The notes beneath the pieces were generated by a model. That model did no database searches and was not told where the DNA came from. It was given only the letters and a program-made list of their open reading frames with translations. DNA of 64,000 bases, from assembly GCA_037189585.1 (NCBI GenBank), contig JBBCJA010000032.1, positions 35,541-99,540 on the forward strand. Direction: 5' to 3'. The position numbers and the translations under genes are program-made. This stretch comes from JAEXNA01 sp037189585. GTDB lineage: Bacteria > Vulcanimicrobiota > Xenobia > Xenobiales > JADMJV01. Of this stretch, positions 14,561 through 23,523 are shown piece by piece (position 1 is the stretch's first letter; each line of letters starts with the position of its first letter).

Positions 14561-17524
14561 ATGCCTTTACATCTTTCCGACAGCGCCGAATCGGTCAAGC
14601 GCCGGGCCATGGACCTCTCGCGACGCTGGAAGCACCATTATCTGTCCTGCGAACACCTTTTCCTGGCTTGCTGCATCGAGGACAAAACGTGTGAGGACTG
14701 GCTGTCGGGTCGAGGGTTTTCCATCGACGAGTTTGAGGAGCACATCCTCGACTTTGTCCCTACCGGAGATGACAAGCCCATTTGGGAAGGAGTTCCGGAG
14801 AGCCCGCGCTTGAGGCGTGTGATGGTCAAGTTGGCCCAAAGCGAAGCCGAGGAGTCTCGAGCCATGCGAGTGGAGCCGATTCATCTGTTACGAGCGGTGG
14901 TCAAGGAAGGGCGCGGGATTCCCTGTCGCATTCTGCGCGAGGCTTCTGGTGGAGGAGGAGTTTCTTCGTCGTCTCAAGGCGGCTCACGCTCCTCTGTTCC
15001 GTTGAGAGGAGACCTCCCGGGAGGGCGAGCGGCCACGGAAGCGTCCTCGAAAGAGAAGAAGAAAGACAGTAAGACTCCCTTTCTGGACAAGTACTCCCGC
15101 GATATCGTTGCGATGGTGGCTGACGGAAAGGTCGACCCGATCATCGGCAGGACCGATGAGATTCGCCGAGTGGTTCAGATTTTGGCGCGTAAGACCAAGT
15201 CCAATCCGGTTCTCATCGGAGAGGCGGGAGTGGGTAAGACGGCCGTGGCCTTCGGATTGGCTCGCAGAATTTACGAAGATAAAGTCCCCGACGCCCTCAA
15301 GGACAAGAAAGTTCTAGAGCTTTCCCTCTCCTCGATGGTGGCGGGGGCTAAGCATCGCGGTGAATTCGAGGAGAGACTCGAAGGTGTGGTTAAGGAAGCC
15401 ATGGCTGACCCCGACATGATCCTTTTCATCGACGAGATTCACCAGTTGGTCGGAGCGGGAGACTCGCGAGGAGGGATGGACGCGAGCAACATTTTGAAGC
15501 CGGCTCTGGCTCGAGGGGAGCTCAGGGTACTTGGCGCCACCACTACCGATGAGTTTCGCAAGTACATCGAGAAAGACCCCGCGCTGGAACGCCGTTTTCA
15601 GCCGGTCTTAGTGGGCGAACCGTCCGAGGAAGAGGCTTTGGAGATGCTCAAAGGGCTGCGCAAGCGCTTTGAGATCCATCATGCCGTCAAGTTCTCCGAC
15701 GCGGCTTTGGCCGCCGCCATTAGCCTATCGGTGCGCTACGTTCCGGACCGCAATCTTCCCGACAAAGCGATCGATTTGATCGACGAAGCGGCCGCCCGGG
15801 TCAAGACTCGCTCGGGCGTTTTCCAGCTGGACGCCGATGGTAGGGCCAGCATGGAAGTGGGGGAGGACATGATCGCCGAGGTGGTGGCCGACTGGACCGG
15901 AATTCCCGTTCAGCGTATGTCCGAACAGGAATCGACTCGACTTCTAAGGATGGAACAGGAACTCGAGGGGCGTGTCGTGGGTCAGGATCACGCCCTGTCT
16001 GCGGTGGCTCAAGCCATTCGCGTCGTGCGTGTGGGTCTGGTCGCTCCCAACAGGCCGGGCGGAGTTTTTCTCTTCCTAGGGCCTAGCGGCGTAGGAAAAA
16101 CAGAGCTTGCCAAAGCGATGGCCGATTTCTTGTTCGGCGACGCCAACGAGATGGTCCGCCTGGATATGTCGGAGTACCACGACAAGCACTCCGTCTCCCG
16201 TCTGATAGGGTCGCCGCCCGGCTACGTCGGCCACGACGAGGAGGGCCAGTTGACCCGCGCCGTGCGAACCAAGCCGTACTGCGTGGTCTTGCTCGACGAG
16301 GTGGAGAAGGCTCATCCCGAGATCTTCGATCTTTTCCTGCAGGTGTTTGACGACGGTCGTTTGACCGACTCCAAGGGCCGCACGGTCAACTTCACCAACA
16401 CGATTATCATTATGACCTCCAACCTGGGAGCTCGAGAGTTGCTGGAAGCCAAACTGCCCAACCAGGGCTACGCCGGCCAACTGGATACCTTGCCCCAGCA
16501 GTATCAGAACGCTCTGCGAAGCCATTTCCGTCCCGAGTTTCTCAACCGCGTGGACGAAATCATCGCCTTCCGAGCGCTGGAGCGCTCCGACCTGTACGGC
16601 ATCGCCGACATTCACCTGGGGCACCTCAAGAAGAATCTGGAGAAGAGTCGTAAGATTCACCTGGAGCTGACCGAGGACGCGGTGGAGCTTCTACTGGAGT
16701 ACGGATATCAGCCGCAGTTCGGCGCACGCCCGCTGCAGCGAGCTATCAGCACCTACCTTTCTCGGCCTCTGGCCGAGGAGATGTTGCGCCATCAGACTCC
16801 AGAGGGGGCCACCCTGGTAGCCAAACGAGAAGGGCAAAAATTGGTTTTCCGTCCGAGCGAGGGAGCCTCGCCCGCGGCCCCCACCGGACTGCAGGCACCG
16901 CCCCCCTTGGATCGCTCCGCCCAACCGCCCAACCGCCCAGACCCTCCCCGGTCGCCGGAGGGCGATCAACGGCCGCCGGGTCGCCCGGCGCCACCTCCGC
17001 CCGATGACGACCCGTGGCCCCAGAACACGGTGAGCGGACAAGAGTTGAAATTGCGACGCGACCCCGCCGCCTCGGGTCCGACCAGGTCGCCTCGCCCCAC
17101 GGCGAGCCTCCCTTCAGCTCCTCCTGAACCGAGATTCCCGGACGAATGGCAGTCCGAGCCGCCGGCGGAGCCCGAGCGCCGCATTCCCATTTCGACCCTG
17201 GGTGATCCGGGCTCCTCAAGAGACCTTAACAAGACTCCGCCTCCCGGTAACGCCCATCTGCGCTGGAGTGAGCCGGAAGAGGACGAGGAGGAGGTCGGTG
17301 GCGACCTTTTCGGAGAGGACAACGAGCCGGACTACTTTCGGCGTGGAGTAGCCTCGGACGACTCAAAGGACCAGTATCGATCCCCCGGGCTGCCGAGCCG
17401 CCGACCTTCGCTTAACGATTTCGCCTTTAACAAAGAGGACAAACCCCAACCGCCGGCATCTCCTCCACCAGGAGTGCAGTCGTTTTCTCCTCTACGCAGC
17501 CCGAAACCAGGAGAGAATCGTTAG
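14561..17524 (+). CDS. Clp-type double-AAA+ ATPase with long disordered C-terminal tail
   Basis: A 987-residue Hsp100 protein. Order: Clp N-domain (1-130), serine/glycine linker, AAA-1 with GEAGVGKTAVA (about 221) and ILFIDEIHQL, AAA-2 with GPSGVGKTELA (about 507), VVLLDEVEKAHPE and the FRPEFLNRVDEI sensor region, then about 210 residues of Pro-, Arg- and acid-rich tail. There is almost no middle domain between AAA-1 and AAA-2 (only about 15 residues after AAARVKT), unlike ClpB and ClpC, and no clear IGF-type ClpP-docking loop, so it probably acts as a disassembly motor. The tail is unusual for the family. Its stop abuts the ATG of an FHA gene. Confidence 0.9.
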   Translation: MPLHLSDSAESVKRRAMDLSRRWKHHYLSCEHLFLACCIEDKTCEDWLSGRGFSIDEFEEHILDFVPTGDDKPIWEGVPESPRLRRVMVKLAQSEAEESRAMRVEPIHLLRAVVKEGRGIPCRILREASGGGGVSSSSQGGSRSSVPLRGDLPGGRAATEASSKEKKKDSKTPFLDKYSRDIVAMVADGKVDPIIGRTDEIRRVVQILARKTKSNPVLIGEAGVGKTAVAFGLARRIYEDKVPDALKDKKVLELSLSSMVAGAKHRGEFEERLEGVVKEAMADPDMILFIDEIHQLVGAGDSRGGMDASNILKPALARGELRVLGATTTDEFRKYIEKDPALERRFQPVLVGEPSEEEALEMLKGLRKRFEIHHAVKFSDAALAAAISLSVRYVPDRNLPDKAIDLIDEAAARVKTRSGVFQLDADGRASMEVGEDMIAEVVADWTGIPVQRMSEQESTRLLRMEQELEGRVVGQDHALSAVAQAIRVVRVGLVAPNRPGGVFLFLGPSGVGKTELAKAMADFLFGDANEMVRLDMSEYHDKHSVSRLIGSPPGYVGHDEEGQLTRAVRTKPYCVVLLDEVEKAHPEIFDLFLQVFDDGRLTDSKGRTVNFTNTIIIMTSNLGARELLEAKLPNQGYAGQLDTLPQQYQNALRSHFRPEFLNRVDEIIAFRALERSDLYGIADIHLGHLKKNLEKSRKIHLELTEDAVELLLEYGYQPQFGARPLQRAISTYLSRPLAEEMLRHQTPEGATLVAKREGQKLVFRPSEGASPAAPTGLQAPPPLDRSAQPPNRPDPPRSPEGDQRPPGRPAPPPPDDDPWPQNTVSGQELKLRRDPAASGPTRSPRPTASLPSAPPEPRFPDEWQSEPPAEPERRIPISTLGDPGSSRDLNKTPPPGNAHLRWSEPEEDEEEVGGDLFGEDNEPDYFRRGVASDDSKDQYRSPGLPSRRPSLNDFAFNKEDKPQPPASPPPGVQSFSPLRSPKPGENR

Positions 17525-17809
17525 ATGAACGTCCAGCTGGAAGTGTTGTCCGGTCCCTTGGACGGCCATATCTATCAGTTCAACTCCACCTCCGACATTG
17601 GACGCGAGGCCAAGCTGAAGCTGACCGTCGATCGGTTCGTCTCGCGCCGTCACGCCATCATCGAGGTGGCGGGAGCCAATGTCATGCTCGAAGACCTGGA
17701 ATCCACCAACGGCACCTTCGTCGACGACCAGAGAGTGCAGGGAAGGGTCCCACTGGGCAACGGAAAGGTTTTCCGTATCGGTCGAACCTGGCTTCAGATT
17801 CGCTGGTAG
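17525..17809 (+). CDS. FHA-domain protein
   Basis: A 94-residue protein that is essentially one forkhead-associated domain: DIGREAKLKLTVD, then SRRHAIIE and ESTNGTFVDDQRV, with the phosphothreonine-binding Arg, Ser and Asn in place. FHA domains read phosphothreonine on partner proteins. The ATG directly follows the stop of the Clp ATPase gene, so production of both is coupled. The likely partner is the Clp tail, which is rich in Thr/Ser-Pro segments (inference). Confidence 0.92.
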   Translation: MNVQLEVLSGPLDGHIYQFNSTSDIGREAKLKLTVDRFVSRRHAIIEVAGANVMLEDLESTNGTFVDDQRVQGRVPLGNGKVFRIGRTWLQIRW

Positions 17810-17811
17810 AA

Positions 17812-19380
17812 TCACACTCGGGTCAGAAGCGCCATGCCGGAGAGGGAAGCGTCCGGACGATCGGCCAACGCGGCCGTGGCAACTTTACTTAAGGCCCGCT
17901 CTCCTTTGGTCGTTCTCCAGTGGGCGAACAAGGCGTCGTAAAGCGCGGAAGATTTCCCACCGAACCATTGCCGAGCCAACTCTTCGGCATCGGACGCGGT
18001 CGCCGCGAGCGGTAGAGATCCGGTGAACAGGATGCGAGCTTTGGAGTCGACCGTGGCTTCGCCGCCTTCGTCGAACATCTGCGCTCGAGCGGCATCCTTA
18101 AGGCCTCTAGGCCCCAGGCAGAGAGGTTGATGCCAGCCTGCTCGGAACCACTTGGCTCGTCCCCATCGAGGAAAAAGCTGTAAGACCAGAATGCGACAGG
18201 CCGAATCTTCGGACAAAGCCAGGGCCCGCCGACCCGCTTCCCGAGGGTTTTCGTTGTCGCCGTGATTCTCGCGGTCCAGAACCCCCAGCACGGTTTCCGT
18301 CATCCGTGCGACCGTTTCTTCGGGCTGGCCCTCGATCCAGAGCAGGCAGCACCGGTCGTCATGCAGTTGATGAAGTGCCAGCGATTCTCCAGGGGAGGTC
18401 AGGAAGACGATTTCAAACGTTCCATACTCCATCCGGCGGATTCTCTCCGATCGCTGCGACAGATCGGGCACCATGGTTACCGACGGAGCTAAGGCGCGAA
18501 CCGCGGCGACTCTGAGAGTTCCGGATAGGGACTCTTCTTTAGCCGAAGGGGAAAGCTTTTCCCAGTAAGCGTTCTTGGCCAGCGTCACCACCCTCAAGGG
18601 GTGTTCGCCCAGGTGTTCGTCGAGGCTGTCTAAAAGCGCTCGTGTCCCATCGGAATAGGGTCCGCCTCCTCGCCCGGCGTAGGCCGCCGAGACCACCACG
18701 ACGAGGTCGTTGGAAGCCAGGTAGCAAGGTGGGCAGTTGGAGAAATGGTCGGTGGATTGGCGCAACATCTTGCGTTCCAGAGGCGGATAAGAGCGGAAAA
18801 TGTCGATCACTCGCCCTTCCTCGCTGGAAACCCACCAGAGCGAGTTCTGGCACCCCGCGTTGTAGACGGTGACCGAGGAGCGGTCGGGAGAGAAGAGTAA
18901 GATGGCGATCTCGAGTTTTCCGTCAAAGGTTCCGCGGGATAGAGTTTCCAGGGCCTGATAGGCGGCAAGGCCGGGATCTTCTTCCTCTTCCAGACTATTC
19001 CGTACGGTCTCGGTCAGTTCCGCCAGATCCCCCGCTTTCGTCTTTCGGTCGTCTCCGATAAGGCGAAGATTGACCAGCGCGAACCTTCCCTGGGCCAGGG
19101 TGAGGGGAAAGAATCCGTCGGGTTTGGTGCCGGGGACGGGCTGTTCCAGGACCGAGAGTTCGAAGCGACCTGTTTCGTTAGAGAAAAGGTCGGCCAGAGG
19201 TAAGGAATCGACATCCAAAGCGGTCAGTTGAGAGGCCGAACTTTCGGTTTGGGAGATCTTGCGCCGCCGGACCTCCAGGACCGAGTCGCAGTAGAGGCAA
19301 CGAAGTCGTGTCTTTTCCCCGGGGTCTAAGGGAGCCCCACAGCCCGGGCAGTACATCGCTTGAATCGCCACCAGACTCAA
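17812..19380 (-). CDS. Zinc-ribbon protein with degenerate SpoIIE/PP2C-like domains
   Basis: A 522-residue protein. It opens with a zinc ribbon (CPGCGAPL and CLYCDS, residues 10-33). Residues 90-290 resemble a SpoIIE/PP2C-type phosphatase: GKLEIAILLFSPDRSSVTVYNAGCQNSLWW corresponds to the strand pair containing the usual NAGH, followed by LVVVVSAAYAG at the place of the DGV strand. A second similar half (310-522) ends in LSGMALLTRV. The metal-binding aspartates are not obvious, so it may be a pseudophosphatase. It is convergent with the FHA gene (2-bp gap), which suits a phospho-signalling unit. TTG start with TTGA overlap. Confidence 0.6.
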   Translation of the reverse strand: MSLVAIQAMYCPGCGAPLDPGEKTRLRCLYCDSVLEVRRRKISQTESSASQLTALDVDSLPLADLFSNETGRFELSVLEQPVPGTKPDGFFPLTLAQGRFALVNLRLIGDDRKTKAGDLAELTETVRNSLEEEEDPGLAAYQALETLSRGTFDGKLEIAILLFSPDRSSVTVYNAGCQNSLWWVSSEEGRVIDIFRSYPPLERKMLRQSTDHFSNCPPCYLASNDLVVVVSAAYAGRGGGPYSDGTRALLDSLDEHLGEHPLRVVTLAKNAYWEKLSPSAKEESLSGTLRVAAVRALAPSVTMVPDLSQRSERIRRMEYGTFEIVFLTSPGESLALHQLHDDRCCLLWIEGQPEETVARMTETVLGVLDRENHGDNENPREAGRRALALSEDSACRILVLQLFPRWGRAKWFRAGWHQPLCLGPRGLKDAARAQMFDEGGEATVDSKARILFTGSLPLAATASDAEELARQWFGGKSSALYDALFAHWRTTKGERALSKVATAALADRPDASLSGMALLTRV

Positions 19381-20234
19381 TCCTCGCCGTCCTCCTCTTC
19401 CTCGTCGTCGGCTTCTTCCTCCTCATCCCAGTCCGCGTCGATGGTTTGCCAGGTCAGTCCTGTCCCTCGTCCGGTCAGACGGTCCTCGTTTTTGGGCAGC
19501 CAGAGCATAGCGCAGCCGGTCTCGGGCCATGCGATTTCGAGCTCTTCCACATCTCTGACGGCCAGGAAAAATTCCCAATCCGCCGGCTCGCCGACGTCCG
19601 GGTAGCATCCTTCCTCATCGGAGAAAGGGGGATGGCCCGAACATCGGATCTGACAAGGCTCCAGGCTCTCCTCGAGTTCGACGAGCAGTTGATAATAGGC
19701 GTCGGCATCGTCTTCGGAAAGGGACAGATGTTCATACTCGAAGCTACCCGGTCGAGGCAGGCTGGGGATGGTGGAAAAGCTGGCACGAAAAGTCGGAGTT
19801 TCTCTCTGGCCGTCGGGGGGAGACTGGCGCAGCAGATCGCGTTTGAGACTGAAATGATAGACTTGGGCTTCCGCCGGCTCGTCGTCGAGGGCATCCATGA
19901 AGATCGAAATCAGCCCTTCTTCAGGAAACCCGCTGAGTTTGGCCAGGGCCAGCTCCGAACAGGCGAGCTGCCCCACAAACTTCATGCTCAGTCCGGCCCG
20001 GCTGACCGGCCAGGCGAATCGGTCAGGCAGGGCGGGATGCCCTCCCAGATAGCTCCCGGTATGAGGAAGGTCGGCTCGCTCCTCGGCGATATCGACGGCG
20101 ACACTGGCCCGGCAAGACTTGAGAATAACTTTGGCCCTTTTCTCGAGTCCGAGGCTCTCACAAAGAGGAAGTAGCCCAAACGGATCGCCGAACCCGGACG
20201 GGCCGGGCAGACCAAGCATTTTGCGAAACTTCAC
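19377..20234 (-). CDS. YwqG-like (DUF1963) protein with acidic tail
   Basis: A 285-residue soluble protein. The segment SYLGGHPALPDRFAWP, then MKFVGQLACSEL and FPEEGLISIFMD match the recognisable core of YwqG/DUF1963 proteins, whose biochemical role is unknown. The last 18 residues are almost all Asp and Glu. GTG start. Its stop overlaps the start of the zinc-ribbon gene by 4 bp, so it is the first gene of a two-gene operon that converges on the Clp-FHA pair. Confidence 0.75.
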   Translation of the reverse strand: MKFRKMLGLPGPSGFGDPFGLLPLCESLGLEKRAKVILKSCRASVAVDIAEERADLPHTGSYLGGHPALPDRFAWPVSRAGLSMKFVGQLACSELALAKLSGFPEEGLISIFMDALDDEPAEAQVYHFSLKRDLLRQSPPDGQRETPTFRASFSTIPSLPRPGSFEYEHLSLSEDDADAYYQLLVELEESLEPCQIRCSGHPPFSDEEGCYPDVGEPADWEFFLAVRDVEELEIAWPETGCAMLWLPKNEDRLTGRGTGLTWQTIDADWDEEEEADDEEEEDGED

Positions 20235-20319
20235 CTTGAGTGGTTCTTGACGGTCTATCCCCTCCCTCTTCAGGCTAAGTAATCTTGACTTCCCTAGTGG
20301 GGTTTTTTAAAGTAACGCG

Positions 20320-20550
20320 ATGATGAGTACGGATGAGATTGAAAAATTGATTCAAGCAGGGTTGCCAGACGCGACAGTTCAGGTAACCGACCCTATGAAT
20401 GATCGCACCCATTTCGAGGCCGTAGTTTTGAGCCCGAGTTTCGCGGGAAAGACCAAAGTGCAGCAGCATAAAATGGTGTACGCCGCCTTGGGAGATTCCT
20501 TTGACGGCCCGCTTCACGCCTTGGCCTTAAAGACCGGTGTACCCCAGTAA
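20320..20550 (+). CDS. bolA: BolA-family protein
   Basis: A 76-residue BolA-like protein with the class II fold core: IEKLIQAGLPDATVQVTD, then HFEAVVLSPSFAGKTKVQQHKMVY, including the conserved His pair. Its short length fits the IbaG/BolA2 type. The next gene, 21 bp downstream, is a CGFS glutaredoxin; these two proteins bind a shared [2Fe-2S] cluster in many organisms and act in iron sensing and Fe-S trafficking. Start may be the ATG at 20320 or 20323. Confidence 0.93.
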   Translation: MMSTDEIEKLIQAGLPDATVQVTDPMNDRTHFEAVVLSPSFAGKTKVQQHKMVYAALGDSFDGPLHALALKTGVPQ

Positions 20551-20571
20551 ATTAACCAGGAGCTAAAATTG

Positions 20572-20898
20572 ATGCTTACCGATACAATGAGAGAGCGTCT
20601 CGAGAAGGACGTTCGGGAAAATGATGTCGTTTTGTACATGAAGGGGACTCAGGATTTCCCGATGTGCGGCTTTTCGGCTCGAGCCTCTCAGGTGCTCAAG
20701 GCCGCCAAGGTGAAGTTCGCGGACTTCAATATCCTCGATGATGACGAGCTTCGGCAGGGCCTGAAGGTCTTCAGCGAGTGGCCTACTTTCCCGCAGTGCT
20801 ATATCAAAGGGCAGTTTATCGGAGGATCCGACATTTTGCTCGAGATGTATGAGAACGGCGAGCTTCAGGAGCTGGTCAAGGATCTTCAGGAAGCCTAA
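20572..20898 (+). CDS. grxD: Grx4-type monothiol glutaredoxin
   Basis: A 108-residue monothiol glutaredoxin with the diagnostic MCGFS active site, the conserved KGTQDFP before it, WPTFPQCYIKGQFIGGSDI and a C-terminal helix ELQELVKDL. It carries and transfers [2Fe-2S] clusters with glutathione or an equivalent thiol. Start at the ATG at 20572 (AGGAG at 20558-20562) in preference to the TTG three bases earlier. In operon with bolA. Confidence 0.95.
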   Translation: MLTDTMRERLEKDVRENDVVLYMKGTQDFPMCGFSARASQVLKAAKVKFADFNILDDDELRQGLKVFSEWPTFPQCYIKGQFIGGSDILLEMYENGELQELVKDLQEA

Positions 20899-21062
20899 AC
20901 AACAGACCCGCGATTGGTCAGGGGGGCTCGACAACTTCGTCGGGTCCTTTCTTCATGTGATGGGAAAATAGCGGGTCGAGTCGAAGTTGGTGTCTATAGC
21001 GGTGATCGTCTCAACAGGTCATAGAGGCACGAAGGCGGGAGCATTACACTTTGGGGTTTCCC

Positions 21063-23513
21063 ATGCGTGATTCACCTGATGATGGAGACGCTTTGCCACC
21101 CGTGCTCCCGACGATTCGTCCCCGGATAGTCGTCGACGAAGACAGTTGGGAGGAAGAGTCGGGAGAGCTCGACGCGGTCGCGCTCTTTGAGATGAGGGCT
21201 CGACAGGATGAGCCCGAGGAGGCTTTGGACCCGGTCGCGCTCTTTGAGCAGATGAGAGCGCGAGAGGTCGAGCCCGAAGATACATTAGACCCGGTTGCCC
21301 TCTTCGAGCAGATGAGAGCGCGGGAGCTGGAGCCGGGGGATTCTCTAGACCCGGTTGCCCTGTTCGAACAGATGAGAGCTCGAGAGGATGAGCTCGAAGA
21401 GGCTTTAGACCCGGTTGCCCTGTTCGAACGGATGAGGGCTCGAGAGGTCGAGCCCGAAGATACATTCGACCCGGTTGCCCTGTTCGAACAGATGAGGGCT
21501 CGAGAAGATGAGCCTGAGGAGGTTTTAGACCCGGTCGCGCTCGTTGAACCGATGAGAGCGCGAGAGGTCGAGCCCGAAGAGACGTTCGATCCGGTGACTC
21601 TCTTCGAGCAGATGAGAGCGCGAGAAACAGAATTCGAGGCGCAGGCGGAGGAGCCGCCGGCCTCGCTTCCAGACCCGGAAGCTCTTTTCCGAGAGATGGT
21701 GGCTCGTGAAAGAGGGATGCCTCTCCCCTTGCCCGATGACGAGCTTCCGGACCCCGGCACCCTCTTCCAAGAAATGACCAGAGATGAAGCCGGGCCGGCG
21801 CCGGTCCGCCCTCCCAAGGTCAGCTTTTTCAATAAACTCAAAGCCGCCTTCGGTAAGAAAACGCAGCCAGAGCCGGTGGAGACCTTACCTCCACCACCGC
21901 TTCCGGACGCGGCGGCCATGTTCGAGGCTTTGGAGGTCGAGGAACAGCTTGAAGCTCTCGAATACGGACTCCCCTCGGTGGAGGCGGCGCCTCTTCCGGC
22001 TCTTCCCGACCTCGACGCTTTGCGAGCCGAGCTCGACGCGGAGATGCTGGAGGAACTAGAGCCTGACCTTTTGGGAGAACTCTCAGGTCCAGAGCGCTTT
22101 GTCGATACCGTCTCGGATATGACTTTTCATGCGGGAACTCTTCCCACCCATGGTGCGAGTGCGCCGTCTTCGCCGTCGCCTCCCGTTCTCACCCCGCCGT
22201 CCGCATCGACGACACCTTCTCGGACGGAGGATTCTCCCTATCGTCCGGCTGCGGGAACCCGCTCCGAGGTGCCTGAATCTCGACCCGAAGTTCTAGCTCC
22301 GGCGCACAGACCGGTGTCTTCGCCACCGCCTTCCCCTCGCCCGGACAGCCCACCGGTGGCTCCGGTTTACCGTCCGACTACCTCCACCCGAGACCCTATC
22401 AAGGTTGCCGGGGCGGCAAAGGTGGCCGCCACGGCCGTGGCCACTTCGCGTCGACTTTGGAAATCCGGTGTCTCCATTTCGCGAACCGCGCTGGCGATTT
22501 TGACTAGGCAACTGGCGGCTATGCTCCGCTCCGGAATCCCTCTGCATCAGTCTTTGGCTTTTTGCGCCGAATCCGATCCCAGGGCGGCCCCCGTGCTCGA
22601 ACAAGTGGTGTCCAAAGTGGAGAGTGGCTATTCTCTCTCTAACGCTCTTAGAGAGTTTCCCGATTCGTTCGACTCGGTTTATGTCGGGTTGGTTCAGTCC
22701 GGAGAGATGTCGGGGCGTATTAACGAGATGCTGGAGAAGTTGGCCGACGTGTTGGAGCGTGAACTGGAGCTTCGCAAGCGTCTTATTTCCGTGGTGACCT
22801 ATCCAGCGATGCTGCTGATGGTCTCGTTGCTCGGGACGCTCGGTTTCATTTTCTTCGTGCTGCCTCAGTTGATGCCGCTGTTCCAGGACCTCAAGGTCGA
22901 TCTGCCTTTACCCACCCAAATTCTTCTGAGCCTGCGGGAAGTTCTTTTGCCCGCGACCGTGTTGGTTGGCCTTATAGCTTTTCTCATTTTTTTGACTCGA
23001 AAGCGGATAAAGTATGCGATAGCGTCACGACCGGTATTGCAGCGTCGGCTCGCCAATATGGCTCTGAACATTCCTGTTCTTGGTCCGGTTTATGAAAAAA
23101 TAGTCACCTCGCGCGTTCTTTACTCCATGTCGAGCATGCTGGAGGTGGGCGTGACGATGAATCAGGCTTTGGCCCGCTCGGAAGAATCGGCGGGTAACGC
23201 CCAGGTCGCCTTTCGGCTAGCTCGAGCCCGTCAGGACCTGTCCGACGGAGCGACCGTGTCGGAAGCGTTTCGGGATAACAGTGTCTTTCCCAACTCGGCT
23301 CTTCACCTGATTTCGGCTGGGGAGGAGTCCGCCCGGACAGTGGAGATGTTCAATTTTGTGGCTAGAAACTTCGATGATGAGGTGGAGTACGCCATGCAGA
23401 GCGCCGCGGGCTATCTGGAGCCGATAATCATGGTGGTCATGGGCCTGATTGTCGGCTTTATCACCATCGCGGCGGCTATGCCCACCATCCAACTTTTACA
23501 GAACTTCGGCTAA
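21063..23513 (+). CDS. Type II secretion F/PilC-family protein with repeat-rich N-terminal extension
   Basis: An 816-residue protein. Residues about 478-810 are the two T2SSF domains of a PilC/GspF platform: LTRQLAAMLRSGIPLHQSL, VYVGLVQSGEMSGRINEML, three membrane helices and the second copy (SSMLEVGVTMNQALA, LISAGEESARTVEMF). The first 450 residues are unusual: about eight tandem 20-residue units (LDPVALFEQMRARE followed by an acidic part), then proline-rich linker. Family members are normally about 400 residues without such a region. ATG at 21063 used; a TTG 12 bases upstream is also open. No pilin or PilB ATPase lies next to it. Confidence 0.85.
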   Translation: MRDSPDDGDALPPVLPTIRPRIVVDEDSWEEESGELDAVALFEMRARQDEPEEALDPVALFEQMRAREVEPEDTLDPVALFEQMRARELEPGDSLDPVALFEQMRAREDELEEALDPVALFERMRAREVEPEDTFDPVALFEQMRAREDEPEEVLDPVALVEPMRAREVEPEETFDPVTLFEQMRARETEFEAQAEEPPASLPDPEALFREMVARERGMPLPLPDDELPDPGTLFQEMTRDEAGPAPVRPPKVSFFNKLKAAFGKKTQPEPVETLPPPPLPDAAAMFEALEVEEQLEALEYGLPSVEAAPLPALPDLDALRAELDAEMLEELEPDLLGELSGPERFVDTVSDMTFHAGTLPTHGASAPSSPSPPVLTPPSASTTPSRTEDSPYRPAAGTRSEVPESRPEVLAPAHRPVSSPPPSPRPDSPPVAPVYRPTTSTRDPIKVAGAAKVAATAVATSRRLWKSGVSISRTALAILTRQLAAMLRSGIPLHQSLAFCAESDPRAAPVLEQVVSKVESGYSLSNALREFPDSFDSVYVGLVQSGEMSGRINEMLEKLADVLERELELRKRLISVVTYPAMLLMVSLLGTLGFIFFVLPQLMPLFQDLKVDLPLPTQILLSLREVLLPATVLVGLIAFLIFLTRKRIKYAIASRPVLQRRLANMALNIPVLGPVYEKIVTSRVLYSMSSMLEVGVTMNQALARSEESAGNAQVAFRLARARQDLSDGATVSEAFRDNSVFPNSALHLISAGEESARTVEMFNFVARNFDDEVEYAMQSAAGYLEPIIMVVMGLIVGFITIAAAMPTIQLLQNFG
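21171..21648 (+). repeat. 60-bp coding tandem repeat, about eight units
   Basis: In-frame repeat with units starting at 21228, 21288, 21348, 21408, 21468, 21528 and 21588, plus a degenerate first unit at 21171. Each encodes DPVALFEQMRARE-like residues plus six or seven acidic ones. Units differ mainly in the acidic part, and some neighbours are almost identical in DNA, suggesting recent copy-number change. Confidence 0.9.
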
Positions 23514-23523
23514 CGTTAGGTCT

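Noticed and set aside
19308..20174. 288-codon plus-strand frame opposite the YwqG-like gene
   Set aside because: Antisense to a gene with family motifs and operon overlap; no start context.
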